Assembly: GCA_910587495.1 (NCBI GenBank)
Contig: CAJUMT010000179.1
Location: forward strand, 1 to 7,234
Source: an uncultured Lachnospiraceae bacterium
Lineage (GTDB): Bacteria > Bacillota_A > Clostridia > Lachnospirales > Lachnospiraceae
DNA length: 7,234 bases
Direction of reading: 5' to 3'
The notes under the pieces were generated by a model that saw only the letters and a program-made list of their open reading frames with translations, searched no databases and had not been told where the DNA came from. The translations under genes and the position numbers were made by a program. Below are positions 1-6,153 of this stretch, one piece after another; within the stretch, counting starts at the first letter, position 1, and each line of letters starts with the position of its first letter.

Positions 1-2829
1 CCTTTCTGTACTGAGCGCCTCTTCTAAGCGAACTTTCTGATTGGCAACGACAGTCTTTAACTGTTTTTTAAGAAGTTTATATGCATCGTTGGCCGCTTTT
101 GCTTTCTCCGGCTCATCTTTTTTACCCGGAGCAGGCAGATTTTTCAGACGCTTCCCTTTATCGTCATACACTTCCAGTTCCAGTGCGGGCGTTAAGATCA
201 CCTGGAAACTTCTTGGGCCGTAATCAAAGGTCTGTTCCATCTGTTCATTGAAGCCCAGATCCGGCACGATGCGGTCTTCCAGTTCTGCTTTTGTAATACC
301 AAGCTGCTTAGCCGCATAGGAAAGAGCGTCCGCCGCCGCTGTCTTCACCTGGCGGAACTTAAACTTCCGGGCAGTTTGATCGACCAAAAGCAATGCTTCC
401 GGCCTTCCATTCAAAGCCAGCGCTTTGACTGCCTCCGCTGCCATGGCGCCTCTGGATACTTTCGGCCATTCCTGGATCTTATCGTAAAGGACAGGGATAA
501 TCGCCGCGCCGCCGTGAACAGAAGCCGCATAAAGCACCCATTTTTTCTTTGCTTCGGCTCTCGTCTCGATCCATCTGTCAAATACAAGCCCCACATAAGC
601 GGCAAGCTCTTCCTGGTTCAGGCTTTCTGCCAGCCGGATGGCTTCCTTATTTGCTCCGGGAACGGACATATCCGCGTAGCAGACAAGAATCGCTTCTACA
701 TAATCTTCCGGCGCGTCGGTTCCGTCCGCTTTGTGTACCTTGGGAAACTGTGTATCCTTTTCAAAAATCCAGGACAGTTTGCGTTTTTTACCGCCTTTTA
801 AAATCTCTTTTGCCAGTCCTTCGGACGTCTGTTCTTTTACTGTTTCTACGGACTTTTCTTCTTCCATCCCTAAGCAGGAGGCAAGAAGCTCTTTTACTTT
901 TTTACTCTTTTCTTTTTCATAAGCAGCGGAAAGTTCTTCTTTGTAGCCTTCCGCGCCCCAGCGCTTAAGCACCAGAGCCGCCATCTCCCGCTCCTGGGAC
1001 TTTTTAGACAAAAGCATAGCTTTCATCTCCGGCTCCCACTCTTTTTTACTCTCATAGACGGCAACCAGAAGCTCCCGCACCTGTTTGGAACTGTCTACGG
1101 CGCAGGCAAGGAGTTCGTCTTTATAGCTCTGGCTAAATTCGTCCATCATACGGACACACAGGAAACGAACCACGGGATTTCCTTCCCTGGACAATCTAAC
1201 AATGTCTTCTTTCCATCCGTCTTTTTGATACCGCAGCACTGCCACACAGTCATTGACAAAATTTGCCCTGTCTTTTTCCGAATAATATGTATCATATAAT
1301 CCGCTCATCAGTTCCAACTGATATGACGGAGACACATGTTCTTCTTCCAGCACGGTAACAATCTGTTTTAAAGTAGTCTTTGTAATTTTCTGCCATTTTC
1401 CGTGCCACCACGCGGTAAAATAAGCAGTCCTTAAACAAAGGCATTCCAGCGCCACGGCCCTTCGGTATACCTGCTGATCCTGGCCGTTATTTTTAAGAGA
1501 GTGAATCTTCTGCATCCTCTTATTGTCATAAATGTGCATGCTCCGCCACTCATTAAGATAGGGATAGAGCGCGTCTATTTCAACTGCTCCTGTCAAATAC
1601 TCTCTTGCCTCATTTTTACCCTTCTGGTAATGGCAGGTCAGCTCCGTTACCAGTTTGGAACGAAATTCCCCGGCGCTGGAGGAACTTAATTCCTTGTACA
1701 ACAGAGGATTCATTTCCTTTGCCACTGTCAGAAGATGCTGGAAGTCTTCCGATGAAATACTGGGAAGGATCTGGCGGATGACTTCCGGATGATCCTTTGC
1801 CATGCGTTTTACAGGACTTGCATATTTACAACTTTTCAGACACCAGCGCAGATATTCTTCTTTGGATATGGGAAGCGCGTCTTCCAGTTCCTGTGCATGT
1901 TGATTGAGAAACCATGGCTTTCCACCGATATCCAGACATATGTCCAGCACTGCCGTCCGTTTGGCAGCCGCATCCATGGCAATGGCCAGGCGAAGAAACG
2001 TCAGAAACTTCGACGAATGGTCAATGGCGAGAAACGCCTCTCCGGCCAACAGTGTCAAAAGATATTCTGAGGTCTGCTTTCCCTGCAAAATTTTGTATAT
2101 TTCCTGCGGAAACGGATCTTTGGCGGAGGATTTCTGTATATAAGAAACCATCGCTTCCAGCTCCGCATCCGAAGGCGCCGCGGCAAATATGTTAGAAAGG
2201 CTGCTGGTCAGATTCTCTTCCAAATACCGAACCGTTTTTTCCACCTGCTCCGTTACATTCCCGCCGGGGAAGATGACATTTCCTATTTTTCCCACCAGGT
2301 TCAGTGGTTTTGTATAATGCAGCGCCGCGGCAGCCAGAAGGCTTTTGGCATTATCGCTTTTATGATAACAGATTTCCATGGCGTCCATCAGGACTTTGGG
2401 CGTCTTCTGTTCCAGGTTCTTCAATGCGTTTTTCATTCCGTATTGATTCCAGACGCACCCCTCTGCCTTAACAGCCGCTTTCTGCTCACTGGTCAGATAT
2501 TCCTGAACCTCACCGAGCTGCCATCCATAATTTACCAGCACATAATAAGAAGTGGATCCTCCTACGGCAGCGGCAAAACGTGCGAATCGTCCGTATTCGT
2601 CCTTTCGCCCCCGCCTGAAACAATGGCTTCGATAGGCAAAGCATTTCCCCCGGGTCTCCTGGCTGAGTCCGGAAAAATCCTGCGGTTCAGTTTCTTTAAG
2701 CAGTTTTTCATCTTCCGGACGGTCCAGGTCCAGATATTGTTCTGCCGTTTTCTGGTTTTTCTCCGACAGTCCCAAAAGCTCCAGTATATCAAAAAGCTTC
2801 TGGCGACTGCGTTCTTCGCTTAAGTTCAT
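1..2829 (-). CDS. DUF4132 domain-containing protein (YehI/MolR-like), N-terminal 943 residues, cut by left window edge
   Basis: The frame is open without a stop from the ATG at 2829 down to base 1, giving 943 residues; the C-terminus is outside the window. The start is fixed by GAGGAGGAG six bases upstream. The DUF4132 signature begins near residue 851 (EDRIVPDLGFNEQ, then DYGPRSFQV about 868-876, GKRLKNLPAP about 892-901) and runs into a Lys/Ala-rich helix at the edge, so most of the conserved domain is missing here. The upstream part is almost wholly helical; residues about 544-655 and 790-845 look like HEAT-type repeats (for example NPVVRFLCVRMMD, SSKQVRELLVAVYES). There is no signal peptide or membrane segment, so it is probably cytoplasmic. 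The family is large (E. coli YehI is over 1,200 residues), and the biochemical function is unknown. E. coli YehI lies in the yeh locus with SWIM, MoxR-ATPase and VWA genes, and the SWIM gene at 3752-5905 fits this context. HEAT regions suggest a scaffold role (inference). Confidence 0.88.
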   Translation of the reverse strand, partial: MNLSEERSRQKLFDILELLGLSEKNQKTAEQYLDLDRPEDEKLLKETEPQDFSGLSQETRGKCFAYRSHCFRRGRKDEYGRFARFAAAVGGSTSYYVLVNYGWQLGEVQEYLTSEQKAAVKAEGCVWNQYGMKNALKNLEQKTPKVLMDAMEICYHKSDNAKSLLAAAALHYTKPLNLVGKIGNVIFPGGNVTEQVEKTVRYLEENLTSSLSNIFAAAPSDAELEAMVSYIQKSSAKDPFPQEIYKILQGKQTSEYLLTLLAGEAFLAIDHSSKFLTFLRLAIAMDAAAKRTAVLDICLDIGGKPWFLNQHAQELEDALPISKEEYLRWCLKSCKYASPVKRMAKDHPEVIRQILPSISSEDFQHLLTVAKEMNPLLYKELSSSSAGEFRSKLVTELTCHYQKGKNEAREYLTGAVEIDALYPYLNEWRSMHIYDNKRMQKIHSLKNNGQDQQVYRRAVALECLCLRTAYFTAWWHGKWQKITKTTLKQIVTVLEEEHVSPSYQLELMSGLYDTYYSEKDRANFVNDCVAVLRYQKDGWKEDIVRLSREGNPVVRFLCVRMMDEFSQSYKDELLACAVDSSKQVRELLVAVYESKKEWEPEMKAMLLSKKSQEREMAALVLKRWGAEGYKEELSAAYEKEKSKKVKELLASCLGMEEEKSVETVKEQTSEGLAKEILKGGKKRKLSWIFEKDTQFPKVHKADGTDAPEDYVEAILVCYADMSVPGANKEAIRLAESLNQEELAAYVGLVFDRWIETRAEAKKKWVLYAASVHGGAAIIPVLYDKIQEWPKVSRGAMAAEAVKALALNGRPEALLLVDQTARKFKFRQVKTAAADALSYAAKQLGITKAELEDRIVPDLGFNEQMEQTFDYGPRSFQVILTPALELEVYDDKGKRLKNLPAPGKKDEPEKAKAANDAYKLLKKQLKTVVANQKVRLEEALSTER

Positions 2830-2835
2830 GGTTTG

Positions 2836-2844
2836 CTCCTCCTC
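2836..2844 (-). promoter_or_regulatory. Ribosome binding site of the DUF4132 gene
   Basis: On the minus strand the sequence reads GAGGAGGAG, followed by six bases (CAAACC) and the ATG at 2829. This near-ideal Shine-Dalgarno site decides the start codon. Confidence 0.85.
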
Positions 2845-2855
2845 ATCTATTTTAA

Positions 2856-2884
2856 ATTATAATATCATCCTGATAAAGATGCAA
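2856..2884 (-). promoter_or_regulatory. Probable sigma-A promoter for the DUF4132 gene
   Basis: On the minus strand a perfect -10 box TATAAT (2861-2856) lies 17 bases downstream of a weak -35 box TTGCAT (2884-2879). Transcription would start near 2849-2850, leaving a leader of about 20 bases that is mostly the ribosome binding site. A separate promoter here means the DUF4132 gene need not be co-transcribed with the SWIM gene upstream. Confidence 0.6.
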
Positions 2885-2954
2885 ATCTTATGTTTTGGTT
2901 TTTATATAAACGGACAAAATCCATCAATATTTTTCAAAAAATCGCAGATATGTA

Positions 2955-2965
2955 TTGATAATCAA
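2955..2965. promoter_or_regulatory. Small palindrome overlapping the -35 box (possible operator)
   Basis: TTGATAATCAA is a perfect 11-base palindrome (5-base arms around a central A) that includes the whole -35 hexamer of the DUF4234 promoter. A second weak dyad, ATCAATA (2923-2929) with TATTGAT (2953-2959), covers part of the same site. This placement would suit a repressor, but in AT-rich DNA such short palindromes also arise by chance, and no regulator is identified. Confidence 0.25.
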
Positions 2966-2983
2966 CTTAAAACGTAGTATACT
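2955..2983 (+). promoter_or_regulatory. Probable sigma-A promoter for the DUF4234-DUF2752 operon
   Basis: TTGATA (2955-2960) and TATACT (2978-2983) are separated by exactly 17 bases, close to the consensus in both boxes. The start would be near 2990, giving a leader of about 40 bases. It is divergent from the DUF4132 promoter, with about 70 bases between the two -35 boxes. Confidence 0.7.
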
Positions 2984-3017
2984 TAACACGCAGTATGAAT
3001 ATATATTTTTAACATGC

Positions 3018-3024
3018 AAGGAGG
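3018..3024 (+). promoter_or_regulatory. Ribosome binding site deciding the DUF4234 start
   Basis: AAGGAGG is followed seven bases later by ATG at 3032. An in-frame ATG at 3014 overlaps the upstream side of this site and has no site of its own, so the 114-residue form starting at 3032 is preferred over a form six residues longer. Confidence 0.85.
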
Positions 3025-3031
3025 ATGTGTT

Positions 3032-3376
3032 ATGGTAACAGTACAACAGAGAAACATTGCGCTTTGTGTCATTTTATCGTTGATTACCTGCGGTATCTAT
3101 GGGCTTTACTGGTTCGTATGCCTGACAGAGGATACAAATACCGTAGCAGGGGAATCCGGTACGTCCGGAGTGATGGCGCTTGTCTTCACGATTATCACCT
3201 GCGGTATCTATGGACTCTACTGGGCATATAAATGCGGTGAAAAACTGGACAAAGCAAAAACAAGCCGTGGAATACCCGCTTCCAATGGAGGTATTCTTTA
3301 TCTGATCGTGTTCCTCTTCGGCGGAATCATCGCATATGCGCTGATTCAGAATGAACTGAACAATCTGGCTAACTAA
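3032..3376 (+). CDS. DUF4234 domain-containing small membrane protein
   Basis: This is a 114-residue protein of unknown function with three predicted membrane segments at about residues 8-30, 46-67 and 86-105. The first two each carry the same ten-residue motif ITCGIYGLYW (18-27 and 55-64), the hallmark of DUF4234 proteins; the repeat period is 37 residues, and 17 bases are identical at the DNA level. The loop between TM1 and TM2 is short and polar (TEDTNTVAGESGTSG), and a basic stretch (KLDKAKTSRG) follows TM2. There is no cleavable signal peptide. It is the first gene of a two-gene plus-strand operon: its TAA stop shares one base with the ATG of the DUF2752 gene, so the two are probably made together and may form a membrane complex (inference). 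It is transcribed divergently from the DUF4132 gene. DUF4234 resembles the two-helix CD225/TM2-like families in general form, but no activity is established. Confidence 0.88.
   Translation: MVTVQQRNIALCVILSLITCGIYGLYWFVCLTEDTNTVAGESGTSGVMALVFTIITCGIYGLYWAYKCGEKLDKAKTSRGIPASNGGILYLIVFLFGGIIAYALIQNELNNLAN
3086..3213 (+). repeat. 17-base direct repeat within the DUF4234 gene (two copies)
   Basis: ACCTGCGGTATCTATGG occurs exactly at 3086-3102 and again at 3197-3213, 111 bases (37 codons) apart and in the same frame. It encodes the core of the duplicated TCGIYGLYW motif, so it is an internal gene duplication maintained by the protein rather than a mobile repeat. The near-identity at the DNA level suggests recent duplication, gene conversion or strong codon constraint. 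Confidence 0.85.
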
Positions 3377-3741
3377 TGATAAGTTTCAAACGGCTTATGT
3401 ATGTCCTGGCAGTATGTCTGTGTCTTGCCGGATATTATGAGATTGTCAAATATACCGGAACAGGTATTCCATGTCTGTTCCGGTATATTTTTCATCTGCA
3501 ATGTCCTGGCTGCGGGGTTACACATATGCTGCTGGCTGTTTTGCACGGTGACCTGAAAGAAGCCTTTTTAAGTCACCCCATCATATTCTGCTTTTCGCCG
3601 TTCCTGGGATGGATTCTTTTAAAATCAATTGGAAACTATTTAAGATGTACCACGCCTGTCTGGGAAAAATGGGAACGCAGCGGCATGGCTCTTTTTTTGG
3701 CGGCATTACTTTTGTTTGGCATGCTTCGTAATATCCTGTAA
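3376..3741 (+). CDS. DUF2752 domain-containing membrane protein
   Basis: This is a 121-residue protein whose family is recognised from the motif CPGCGVTHMLLAVLHGDL at residues 43-60, preceded by GIPC at 30-33. This is the conserved DUF2752 pattern (PC...CPGCGxT...LxxGDxxxA). The cysteines C33, C43 and C46 could form a disulfide or bind a metal (inference). Predicted membrane segments lie at about 6-24, 66-85 and 103-120, with a short hydrophobic stretch after the CPGCG motif. The start ATG overlaps the stop of the DUF4234 gene (TAATG) and no Shine-Dalgarno site precedes it, so translation probably depends on re-initiation by ribosomes finishing DUF4234. DUF2752 genes are commonly found beside genes for small TM2/CD225/DUF4234-type membrane proteins; the function is unknown. 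The reading frame contains a perfect 16-bp inverted repeat at codons 25-39. The gene ends only 10 bases from the convergent SWIM gene. Confidence 0.88.
   Translation: MISFKRLMYVLAVCLCLAGYYEIVKYTGTGIPCLFRYIFHLQCPGCGVTHMLLAVLHGDLKEAFLSHPIIFCFSPFLGWILLKSIGNYLRCTTPVWEKWERSGMALFLAALLLFGMLRNIL
3448..3492 (+). repeat. Perfect 16-bp inverted repeat with T-tract inside the DUF2752 gene
   Basis: The arms AAATATACCGGAACAG (3448-3463) and CTGTTCCGGTATATTT (3475-3490) are exact reverse complements around an 11-base loop, and on the plus strand the right arm continues as TTTTT (3488-3492). This is the shape of an intrinsic terminator, but it lies within codons 25-39 of an intact reading frame, about 72 bases after the DUF2752 start. 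It could act as an attenuator, an mRNA stabiliser, or a terminator for minus-strand read-through from the SWIM gene. The repeat itself is certain; its role is not. Confidence 0.9.
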
Positions 3742-3751
3742 TTTTCACATA

Positions 3752-5905
3752 TTACACAGCCCCCATGGAAATCAATGCCCTGTCACAGGAAAGTTTTTCC
3801 CGGCAGGCTTCCAAATATCTGTGTAAACATCCTGCTTCTTCCAGTACCGCTTCCGGGGCAAATTCTATTGTATGCCTTTTTTCCTGCAAAAGCTTATAAA
3901 TCGTTCCAAATCCCTCCCCGGCTCTGTGAAGACCGAGCTGCTCTCCTTCCGCGGACAAAGCGGACAATTGCTCGATTATACCGTCCTGTACCGAATAGAT
4001 CCCGCTGACAAACAGATCTGTCAGTACATCGGAAGCTTCTTTTCGGTACTGTTCCATCGGGCGGACAGCTTCCGGGTAAAAACCCGCCTCTTTTTGCCCG
4101 GTCGGCTCGCTTACCCCGGCTTTTTCATCCAGCGCATGAAGAAGCTCCCCTGCTTCTTTCTGAAAGATCTCTATAGGATACAGGCACATCCGCCCCGCCT
4201 CGTCCAGATACAAAGATCCGAAGAAGATGATAGCCTCCGGAGGATTTTTTTTCAGGCGTTCTACCAGGCGTTCCAAAAGTTTGACAGTCAGTTTTTCTCT
4301 TTTAGAGTAAGTAAGAGCAATAAACAATTCCCGCCCCTCCCTGTCGTAGAGGCTCCAGGAAAACCGCTGCTGCACCGGATCAAAATTCGCTTCCCCCCAG
4401 CGGACCGCACCCACAAGCGCAAGCTTTTCCCGTCTGCCGGTCGCCCGGTTTTCTGCCTCCTGATCGTCTGATCCTCCGGCAAAGTTTGTAAGAAGAAGTT
4501 CTTTAAAATCCCAAAAGATCAGTTCCTGTACACTGTCCTCCGTCAGTTCCCTCCTGCCTATGGCTTCTCCTTTTGTCTCCTGACTCACAGAAAGACGCCC
4601 GCCGGACGCCGCTTTTGCGTCTCTTAATTCAAATTCCAGGCTTTGCAGCTGTTCCCTGTTGCAGTTTAAACCCCAGGGAGCTGCCGCGTTGTCGGAAGAA
4701 GCAGGCGGACGCCTCCTCACTCCTTCATAAAAAACCGGGCGGGCATCTGTCCATGTATACCATTTCTTCCTTTCCGGTTCCAGAAAATAATAGATCTCCC
4801 CTTCGTACCCTGTCTTACTTTCGAAAGTTCTTCCGCCCATGCCCAGAAGATGCAGTCTGCCCACCAGTTCATAATTGTCCCTGAATGACCCCGCCAGCAG
4901 ACGGATCTCTTCCTGACTCTTCGCCTGTCCAAGAAGCCTCGCCCTGTCGTAAATTTTGAGCAGCCGTAAAAAGAGCAGATCACTTCTAAACGCCGCCGAA
5001 CGTGAAAAATACTGCTCATATTCCGCCGACGCTCCCCGAAGCAGACTTTCCAGCGCCGGAAGTCCCGCTCTGTGCGTGATCACTGCCAGCCGTTCCATAC
5101 TTTTTGCCGCCTCCGGCGACTGCCTGGAAAGGCCGGTACACATCTGATGGACAACCGCCTCACAGACGCTTGCGCATGCCTGCTTCACCTGCGCTTCCTC
5201 CCATATATTCTCTGTCTCCTGCACCACTTCCAGATCTTTAAAACTGATACGCCCTTTCTTCATCTGATAGATCAATACCGCCTGCGCTTTATGAACACAC
5301 AGCTCCTTGCTGTGGCAGGAACAAGTAGAGTAAGCAAACGGTTCCAAAAGCTTTACGGTAGCCTTCTCCCAGGGAAGCGTCACGGTTACAATGGAGCTTT
5401 CCTCTATATCCGGCATCTCGCCCGCCCGCATGCGGGCGAGAAAGTTCTGATATTTTCTTCCCTTGCAGGCACGTTTCAGGTGATCCAGCGGTATGCCTAG
5501 GACTTCTTCTAATTGCTTAGGCGCTTCTTTTATATCAGGCGCTTTTTCTTCTGAGGTTTCTTCCCTTTGCACATCCCCGACGGGTTCTAAAGCCGCTTCC
5601 TCCCTGGCCGCTTCGCTTTCACCTGTCCCGCCTTCTCCTGCCCTTTCTTGCTTCAGCCAGAGGATCGCCGTTATGATATGCCTGCATATACTGCGCGAAG
5701 GGCAGGAACATGTGCTTTCTCCCAAAGGCAGACGAATCTGGCACGTTTCTTCCTTCAGCGTCACTTTTGCTTCCTCTCCCTGCCACTTGGCGGCGGGCGT
5801 TTCCTGTCCCAGATCTTTATACGCGCGCTTCACTGTCCCTTTATTGCACAACCCCGTCAGGTAGTCGTCGTCTACATTTTTCAGCATGTCTTCCAATACA
5901 CTCAT
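3752..5905 (-). CDS. SWIM zinc-finger family protein with two SWIM motifs (YehQ-like)
   Basis: This 717-residue, apparently cytoplasmic protein starts at 5905 behind GAGGAG nine bases upstream. Two complete CxCx5CxH zinc motifs are visible: TCSCPSRSICRH with C66, C68, C74 and H76, and TCSCHSKELCVH with C195, C197, C203 and H205. Each sits in a similar module (helical segment, beta strands, zinc ligands, then a helix), so the N-terminal 215 residues look like a tandem duplication joined by a Glu/Ala-rich acidic linker at about 86-134. The remaining 500 residues are mixed helix and strand, with a segment rich in aromatic and charged residues at about 365-395 (YYFLEPERKKWYTW) and further strands at 495-535; no enzyme motif is recognised there. 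SWIM domains bind zinc and are associated with DNA or protein contacts. E. coli YehQ is the counterpart in a locus with DUF4132, MoxR-ATPase and VWA proteins, matching the DUF4132 gene 923 bases downstream on the same strand. The role is unknown. Confidence 0.88.
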   Translation of the reverse strand: MSVLEDMLKNVDDDYLTGLCNKGTVKRAYKDLGQETPAAKWQGEEAKVTLKEETCQIRLPLGESTCSCPSRSICRHIITAILWLKQERAGEGGTGESEAAREEAALEPVGDVQREETSEEKAPDIKEAPKQLEEVLGIPLDHLKRACKGRKYQNFLARMRAGEMPDIEESSIVTVTLPWEKATVKLLEPFAYSTCSCHSKELCVHKAQAVLIYQMKKGRISFKDLEVVQETENIWEEAQVKQACASVCEAVVHQMCTGLSRQSPEAAKSMERLAVITHRAGLPALESLLRGASAEYEQYFSRSAAFRSDLLFLRLLKIYDRARLLGQAKSQEEIRLLAGSFRDNYELVGRLHLLGMGGRTFESKTGYEGEIYYFLEPERKKWYTWTDARPVFYEGVRRRPPASSDNAAAPWGLNCNREQLQSLEFELRDAKAASGGRLSVSQETKGEAIGRRELTEDSVQELIFWDFKELLLTNFAGGSDDQEAENRATGRREKLALVGAVRWGEANFDPVQQRFSWSLYDREGRELFIALTYSKREKLTVKLLERLVERLKKNPPEAIIFFGSLYLDEAGRMCLYPIEIFQKEAGELLHALDEKAGVSEPTGQKEAGFYPEAVRPMEQYRKEASDVLTDLFVSGIYSVQDGIIEQLSALSAEGEQLGLHRAGEGFGTIYKLLQEKRHTIEFAPEAVLEEAGCLHRYLEACREKLSCDRALISMGAV
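5417..5440. repeat. GC-rich hairpin within the SWIM gene
   Basis: CTCGCCCGC (5417-5425) and GCGGGCGAG (5432-5440) are perfect 9-base complements around a six-base loop. They fall in the codons for residues about 156-163 (LARMRAGE), just before the second SWIM motif. No T-tract follows on either strand, so it is not a terminator. It may cause a local pause or may be a by-product of Arg/Ala codons. Confidence 0.7.
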
Positions 5906-5914
5906 GAGCTTTAT

Positions 5915-5920
5915 CTCCTC
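5915..5920 (-). promoter_or_regulatory. Ribosome binding site of the SWIM gene
   Basis: On the minus strand GAGGAG is followed by nine bases (ATAAAGCTC) and the ATG at 5905. No other in-frame start with a comparable site was seen nearby. Confidence 0.8.
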
Positions 5921-5938
5921 TGTACTTTCTATACCTGT

Positions 5939-5967
5939 ATTGTACCCCCGAAAGTCTTATAAGGCAA
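5939..5967 (-). promoter_or_regulatory. Probable sigma-A promoter for the SWIM gene
   Basis: On the minus strand TTGCCT (5967-5962) and TACAAT (5944-5939) are separated by 17 bases. Transcription would start near 5932, about 27 bases before the ATG. The position, directly in front of the gene and after the inverted repeat at 6012-6067, supports an independent transcription unit separate from the methyltransferase gene. Confidence 0.55.
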
Positions 5968-6002
5968 TGATATTCTGTCCGTAGCCAGTATAAAACAGAA
6001 TT

Positions 6003-6067
6003 AAAAAAGCAAAAACAGCCATTGCGTCCCGTCTCCGTAAAAAGATCTGGATTTCAATGACTGTTTT
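6003..6067 (-). terminator. Terminator-like inverted repeat after the methyltransferase gene
   Basis: Arms at 6012-6024 (AAAACAGCCATTG) and 6055-6067 (CAATGACTGTTTT) pair over 13 positions with one mismatch, which would be a G-U pair in the minus-strand RNA. On the minus strand the second arm ends in TTTT, followed by TGC and TTTTTT (6008-6003). The loop of 30 bases is long for an intrinsic terminator, so efficiency is uncertain. It begins 86 bases after the methyltransferase stop and precedes the SWIM promoter, the expected place for one. Confidence 0.45.
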
Positions 6068-6153
6068 ATTTTCAACTATTTTCAGCCCGTCCGGCGCCTC
6101 ATCGTCATATCGATCAGTTTGTCTCCTATTTAAGTTCCGTTGCTGTAATAAAT

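Larger units (their letters stand above)
5906..6153. other. Intergenic region between the methyltransferase and SWIM genes
   Basis: This 248-base stretch holds the SWIM promoter and ribosome binding site at its left end and the terminator-like repeat in the middle. The rest (about 6070-6150) shows no recognisable gene. A 76-codon minus-strand frame crosses it but has no ribosome binding site or family resemblance. A BsuBI/PstI-type restriction endonuclease, which might be expected after the methyltransferase, is absent. The compositional change from AT-rich methyltransferase DNA to the more GC-rich SWIM gene takes place across this stretch. Confidence 0.6.

Noticed and set aside
376..968. Plus-strand frames of about 140 codons opposite the DUF4132 gene
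   Set aside because: They are complements of a gene with clear domain content and have no start signals or family resemblance.
2317..2823. 168-codon plus-strand frame opposite the DUF4132 N-terminus
   Set aside because: Antisense to the well-supported start of DUF4132, with no ribosome binding site and an arginine/phenylalanine-rich shadow composition.
3014..3016. Upstream ATG as the DUF4234 start
   Set aside because: It lies against the AAGGAGG site that serves the ATG at 3032 and has no site of its own; the six extra residues are not hydrophobic or conserved-looking.
3872..4471. 199-codon plus-strand frame opposite the SWIM gene
   Set aside because: Shadow of the SWIM reading frame; low-complexity Phe/Arg/Pro composition and no start signal.
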